From JAULUH01 sp032111745 (GTDB taxonomy: Bacteria; Chloroflexota; Anaerolineae; JAAEKA01), in the NCBI GenBank assembly GCA_032111745.1, contig JAULUH010000202.1, positions 1 through 13,477 of the forward strand: a stretch of 13,477 nucleotides of DNA, given 5' to 3'. The first letter of the stretch is position 1. Each line of letters starts with the position of its first letter. The notes beneath the pieces were generated by a model, which was not told the origin of the DNA, ran no database searches, and saw only the letters and a list, made by a program, of their open reading frames with translations. Shown here piece after piece: positions 6,618-13,477 of this stretch. The translations under genes and the position numbers were made by a program.

Positions 6618-9485
6618 TCAGCCGGCCTGATCTGCCTCCACAGCCTCCAATCGCACCGCCGTGACCTTGAACTCCGGGATCTTCGCCACCGGGTCCAGGT
6701 GCTCCCCGCTGGTCAGCCAGTTGGCGGCCTGGTCGGGGAAATGGAAGGTGGCAAACACCAACCCCCGGGAGACCCGATCCGTCACCCAGGCCCTGGCCTC
6801 CACGGCACCCCGGCGCGACACCAGGCGTACCATGCCGCCGTCCGTGATGCCTAGCTTCTGCGCGTCCTCCGCACTCACCTCCACCAGCGCCTCCGGGTAG
6901 ACAGCCAGCAGCCCCTGCGCGCGTCGCGTCATCTCGCCGCCGTGCCAGTGGTAGATCACCCGGCCCGTGGTCATCACCATGGGATACTCGCGGTCCGGCC
7001 GCTCAGCCGGCGGCACGTGCTCCACTGCGGCGAAGCGGCCCAGGCCCCGGCTGAACTTGCCCATATGCAGAATCGGCGTGCCCGGGTGGTCTGCCGCCGG
7101 CACCGGCCACTGCAGCCGCACGCCCTCCTCCAGCCGCCGGTACGTGACCCCCGTGTAGATGGGGGCCAGTGCATTGATCTCCGCCATCACGTCCTGCGGC
7201 GTCCCATAGTCCCAGGCCGCGAACGGGGCCTCCGGCCGTGGCTCCGCCGCGCGGAGCGCCAGCAGGCGCCGCGCCAACTGGGTTACGATCCACAGGTCCG
7301 GCCTGGCCTCCCCCGGCGGCTCCACCGCCTTGCGCACCCGCTGGGTACGGCGCTCCGTGTTGGTGAAGGTGCCCTCCTTCTCCACAAAGCTGGCTGCCGG
7401 CAGGATCACGTCGGCGTAGTGGCAGGTCTCCGAGAAGAACAGCTCCTGCACCACGATGAATTCGGTCTGGTCCAGCGAGGCCTGCACGTGGTGCAGGTCC
7501 GGATCGCTGACCATGGGGTTCTCGCCCACGATGTACAGGCAACGCACCTCCCCGGCCTCCGCCGCCTGCACCATCTCGGTCACGGTCAACCCCACCCGGT
7601 CCGGCAGCGGCACCCCCCAGGCCGCCTCGAACTTCTCCCTGGCCGTAGCTTGGGTGACCGGCTGGTAGCCGGCGTAGACGTTGGGCAGCCCGCCCATGTC
7701 GCAGGCGCCCTGCACGTTGTTCTGGCCCCGCAACGGGTTCACGCCACCCCCGGCCACCCCCATGTTGCCCAGTAACATCTGCAGGTTGGCGCAGCTCATC
7801 ACGTTGGCGACGCCCACCGCATGCTGGGTGATGCCCATCGCGTACAGCAGGGCCCCTGGCCGGTGCTCCGCCATCATGCGGGCAGCCGCCTCGATATCCG
7901 CGGCCGCCACGCCCGTGATCTCCTCGACTACTTCTGGCGTGTACTTGCGCAGTACCTCCTCCAGCTCCTCAAAGCCCTCACAGCGCGCCTCGATGAAGCC
8001 GGCGTCGTGCCAGCCCTCCCGCACGATCACGTGCATCAGGCCATTCAGCAGCGCGATGTCCGTCCCCGGCCGGTGGCGCAGCACCAGGTCGGCGTAGTCG
8101 GCAATGTCGATCTGCCGCGGGTCGGCCACGATCAGCTTGGCGCCCCGCTGACGCCTGGCCTGGCGGATCTTGCCGCCGATCACCGGGTGGTTCTCGGTGG
8201 TGTTGCTGCCGATGATAAAGATGCAGCGGCTATCCTCGGCGATGTCGCGGATGGAGTTGGTCATCGCCCCACTGCCGAAGCTCGTCGCCAGACCGGCGAC
8301 GGTGCTGCTGTGTCAGAGACGGGCACAGTGGTCGATGCTGTTGGTCGCCATCAGCTGCCGCGTCAGCTTGGCGATCAGGTAGTTTTCCTCATTGGTGCAC
8401 TTGGCCGAGGTCAGCATGGCAAAGGACTGGCCGCCGTGCGCCGCCTTCTCCGCCGCCAGCTTGCCGGCCACCACGTCCAGCGCCGTGTCCCAGTCTACGG
8501 CGATCATGGTCTCGGCGGCATCTGGAGCACCATTCCCGCCATCCCCAACCCCGTGCTTGGTTCGGCGTTCAGGGACGCGCGCGACCTCCCAGCGCCCGGC
8601 CGCCAGCTCCTGCTCCACGTTCTGCAGCCACCTGGCTCGCACCAGGGGACGGGTCAGGCGACCAGGATGATGGACATAATCATAACCATAGCGACCCTTC
8701 ACACATAGGGCCATGCCGTTGACCGGCGCGTCCGCCGCGCTGGTGACCCGGATCACGCGGCCGTCGCGCACGTTGAGGTCGAAGTTGCACCCCACGCCGC
8801 AGTAGGAGCAGGTCGTCCGTACCTTGGTGATCTGCCCTGGCCGTCCCTTTCCGAGGCTCATTTTGTCGTACAGCGCGCCCACGGGGCAGTAGGCCACGCA
8901 CTGGCCGCAGCTCTCGCAGCGCGCGTCCAGCAGGAATTGGTCGGCGCCGGCCACCAGCTTGCTCTCGAAGCCCCGGTGGGCGAAGCTCCAGATATCTCGG
9001 TTCTGGATCTCGGCGCAGGCCCGCACGCAGCGGCCGCACAGGATACACTTGTTGCGGTCGATGAAGATGAAGGGATTGGGATCAGGGTCGACGGCATAGC
9101 TGTGCCGCGCGCCCGAGTGCTCTGGCCAGTCCACGCCGTAGTCGTAGACCAGGTCCTGCAGCTCGCAGTCCCCGTTCACCTCGCAGGTCATGCAGGCGTT
9201 GGGGTGATCGCTCAGCAGCATCTCCAGCACGAAGCGTCGCGTGTCGATGGCCTCCGCGCTGTCAGTGTGTACGACCATGCCATCCATCGCCGGTGTGGTG
9301 CATGCGGTCTGCAGACCCCTGGCCTTCTTCACCGAAACCACGCACATACGACAGGCGCCGACGTTCTTGAGGTCGGGGTGGTGGCACAGGGTGGGAATGG
9401 TAATCCCGGCCCCCCGCGCCGCCTCCAGAATGGTGGCGCCGTCAGGGGCGGTGACTCGTTGGCCGTCGATGGTTAGGGTTGGCAT
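6618..9485 (-). CDS. fdhF: NAD(P)-dependent formate dehydrogenase catalytic subunit, selenoprotein (in-frame TGA = Sec391)
   Basis: One 955-residue gene read through TGA at 8315-8313. It interconverts formate and CO2 at a bis-molybdopterin Mo/W centre. Domains run as follows: [2Fe-2S] ferredoxin (C34, C45, C48, C62); His/Cys [4Fe-4S] (H94, C98, C101, C107); two [4Fe-4S] clusters (C147/150/153/157 and C190/193/196/200); Mo-bis-MGD [4Fe-4S] (C226, C229, C233, C261); then the catalytic segment NSIDHCARL-U-HSSTVAGL with U391 as metal ligand. H392 follows, as in the family. The final 120 residues are the molydopterin-dinucleotide-binding barrel (MTTGRVIYHWHGGEMTRR). Length and order match cytosolic NAD(P)-linked FdhA/FdhF enzymes. 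There is no Tat signal, so the enzyme is cytosolic. Residues 284-328 look like an extra 35-45 residue insert ahead of VDWDTALDVVA. It is the third gene of the operon, 90 bp after the flavoprotein. The start at 9485 has only a weak A/G-rich ribosome binding site, but the ferredoxin domain begins there. Automatic callers will split it at the TGA. Confidence 0.95.
8279..8315 (-). promoter_or_regulatory. Bacterial SECIS element with selenocysteine UGA codon
   Basis: The UGA (8315-8313) is followed after 18 bases by the apical loop GGUCU (8294-8290), closed by a perfect 7-bp stem CGUCGCC/GGCGACG (8301-8295 with 8289-8283). A short lower stem (AGC 8306-8304 with GCU 8281-8279) extends it. The E. 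coli fdhF SECIS also has GGUCU in its loop, at the same 18-base distance by my reading of the remembered sequence. The element would bind SelB with Sec-tRNA and recode UGA. It lies entirely inside the coding sequence, as bacterial SECIS elements do. Confidence 0.92.
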
Positions 9486-9510
9486 GCTTTTCTGTCGGCT
9501 TTCATCCGGC

Positions 9511-9558
9511 CTCCCACATCCCGGAAATTGTTTCTCCGGGAAAATCGGTATGTGGGAG
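9511..9558. repeat. Bulged inverted repeat between flavoprotein and fdhF
   Basis: The outer arms CTCCCACAT (9511-9519) and ATGTGGGAG (9550-9558) and the inner arms CCCGGA (9520-9525) and TCCGGG (9535-9540) nest into one 15-bp hairpin. It has a 9-nt loop and a 9-nt one-sided bulge (9541-9549). The element fills half of the 90-bp gap and ends about 25 bases before the fdhF start. No U-run follows, so it is unlikely to be a simple terminator. It could be an mRNA-processing or attenuation structure, or a dispersed intergenic repeat. Confidence 0.7.
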
Positions 9559-9575
9559 TCTGCGCTTGAGTTGCC

Positions 9576-12743
<3,168 letters not shown>

Positions 12744-12759
12744 AGTCAGTCCTGCTGCC

Positions 12760-12831
12760 GGTTCGTAGTGCGGTTCGTAGTGCGGTTCGTAGTGCGGCTC
12801 GTAGTGCGGCTCGTAGTGCGCACTTCAGTGC
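12760..12831. repeat. 12-bp tandem repeat array between nuoE-like and nuoF-like genes
   Basis: Five consecutive 12-bp units lie at 12760-12819: three copies of GGTTCGTAGTGC, then two of GGCTCGTAGTGC. A degenerate sixth (GCACTTCAGTGC, 12820-12831) is itself palindromic at its ends. The array fills most of the 111-bp gap between the nuoE-like stop and the flavoprotein ribosome binding site. It is outside any supported gene. It could be a slippage-prone spacer, a transcript structure or a repeated protein-binding site. Confidence 0.9.
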
Positions 12832-12854
12832 GCTCCGATGCTCACCCGTCGCCT

Positions 12855-13368
12855 CTACTCATCCGGGTTACCCACCCGCCGCTGCACCTGCCTCAACAAG
12901 GTCTCCTGCCGCATGCGGCCCATCACCGCGCCGTCTAGTACCGCCACCGGTGCCAGGGCACAAGACCCCAGACAGTACACGATCTCCATCGTAAGCTGCC
13001 CATCCTCCGAGGTCGCACCCGGCTCCAGGCTGAACGCGTCTGCCATCGCGGTCAGTAGTACCGGCGTCCCTTTCACGTGGCAGGCCGTGCCGTCGCAGAT
13101 CTTGAGCACATGCCGGCCCCGCCGCTCCAGGTAGAACTGGGCGTAGAACGTAGCCACCCCATACACCTGGCCGATGGANNNNNNNNNNGGAGATGCCCAG
13201 CCGGCGCGCGATCAGGGCCAGCACCTCCTTGGGCAGATAGCCGTAGATGGCCTGGGCTTCCTGCAACACAGGGATCAGGGCGCCGCGCTGGTTGGCGTGG
13301 TGGTCGAACACTCCGGCCATCAGGGTGAGGTCGACAGCAGAGGATTCCGGGGCGGGCAGCTCGCTCAT
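12855..13368 (-). CDS. nuoE: NuoE-like [2Fe-2S] subunit of the formate dehydrogenase (interrupted by assembly gap)
   Basis: The 24-kDa-type thioredoxin-like ferredoxin subunit, about 167 residues. The N-terminal helical part (60 residues, including ALIPVLQEAQAIYGYLPKEV and RRLGIS) is in one frame. The rest (SIGQVYGVATFYAQFYLE.., then C-x4-C in ICDGTAC and C-x3-C in YCLGSC, the [2Fe-2S] ligands) is in another. Ten Ns at 13179-13188 separate them. Removing the Ns restores one frame exactly and gives RLGIS(S)IGQVYGVATFY, which matches family sequences without missing residues, so I read the gene as intact. The start at 13368 is backed by AGGAG at close spacing. It shuttles electrons between the catalytic subunit and the FMN subunit encoded next. 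It is the first gene of the operon visible here; the promoter lies beyond or within the last 109 bases, where I recognise none. Confidence 0.88.
13179..13188. other. 10-N assembly gap inside the nuoE-like gene
   Basis: The run of exactly ten Ns breaks the reading frame. The flanks carry the same trinucleotide (GGA right after the gap, GGA within GATGGA right before it on the plus strand). A zero-length gap or 3-base overlap would therefore rejoin the gene in frame. It is most simply a scaffolding placeholder. Confidence 0.9.
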
Positions 13369-13477
13369 AGCACTCCTGCGGACATGGCCACGGTAGGGGA
13401 TCCAAAACGCACAGGAGTCGGCACGGCAGTCACTGAGAGCCACAGCGAGCCTCATGTCCACTCCCTCTGGCAGAGCA
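13369..13477. other. Upstream region of the formate dehydrogenase operon, nothing defined
   Basis: These 109 bases hold the AGGAG ribosome binding site of the nuoE-like gene (just right of 13368). I see no recognisable promoter, RNA or conserved coding sequence. An open frame from 13461 runs in phase into nuoE, but its 31 extra codons (Cys/Arg-rich) do not look like a NuoE N-terminus. Confidence 0.4.

Noticed and set aside
6572..6626. Intrinsic terminator after fdhF (GCCGGCTG/CAGCCGGC arms and a local GGCTGG-ACG-CCAGCC stem)
   Set aside because: The stems are GC-rich but short or far apart, and no U-run follows on the minus strand; such pairings are common in DNA of this composition.
6618..9485. 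Two separate genes, or an fdhF pseudogene with a nonsense mutation
   Set aside because: The TGA sits at the catalytic Sec/Cys position, the frame is unchanged across it, both sides are conserved, and a SECIS-like hairpin with GGUCU loop follows at the expected distance.
12868..13461. A 197-residue protein reading straight through the N gap
   Set aside because: After the gap this frame loses all NuoE similarity, while the neighbouring frame continues it perfectly; the fusion is an artefact of the ten Ns.

Overview
The window is a GC-rich bacterial segment in which every supportable gene lies on the minus strand, so transcription runs from the right edge to the left. Gene content suggests a Chloroflexota bacterium of the Caldilineae/Anaerolineae type. 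The evidence is a large MalT-like STAND/LuxR regulator, a small acidic protein of a kind I associate with that phylum, a LURP-one-like protein, and an NAD(P)-linked formate dehydrogenase with a fused flavoprotein. This placement is inference; no rRNA or other marker gene is present. A 10-N run at 13179-13188 shows that the sequence is a scaffolded draft, possibly from a metagenome.

Right part (13368 to 6618): a three-gene operon for a soluble NAD(P)-dependent formate dehydrogenase. In order of transcription it holds a NuoE-like [2Fe-2S] subunit, a 1055-residue fusion of a NuoF-like FMN/NADH module to a GltD/NfnB-like FAD/NAD(P)H module, and the catalytic molybdenum/tungsten subunit. The catalytic gene is interrupted by an in-frame TGA at 8313-8315. 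This is a selenocysteine codon: it sits in the conserved HCARL-U-HSSTVAGL context and is followed at the canonical spacing by a bacterial SECIS hairpin with a GGUCU apical loop. The gene is therefore one 955-residue selenoprotein, not two genes or a pseudogene. A five-copy 12-bp tandem repeat lies between the first two genes, and a bulged inverted repeat lies between the second and third.

Middle part (6528 to 3675): a YtcJ-type amidohydrolase with its own good sigma-70-like promoter (TTGAAG, 17 bases, TACAAT). A near-perfect 25-bp hairpin follows, then a CobW/G3E (COG0523) GTPase with a CxCC motif and a His-rich loop. The pair looks like a metal-dependent hydrolase with a metallochaperone.

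Left part (3522 to 1): the MalT-like LuxR-type regulator, a conserved 86-residue protein of unknown function, and the 5' end of a LURP-one-related gene that leaves the window.

The most interesting element is the formate dehydrogenase. A selenoenzyme catalytic subunit, NuoE, and a NuoF-GltD fusion together offer two separate flavin/pyridine-nucleotide sites. The complex could therefore couple formate and CO2 to two nucleotide pools, or bifurcate electrons. That last step is a hypothesis from domain content only.
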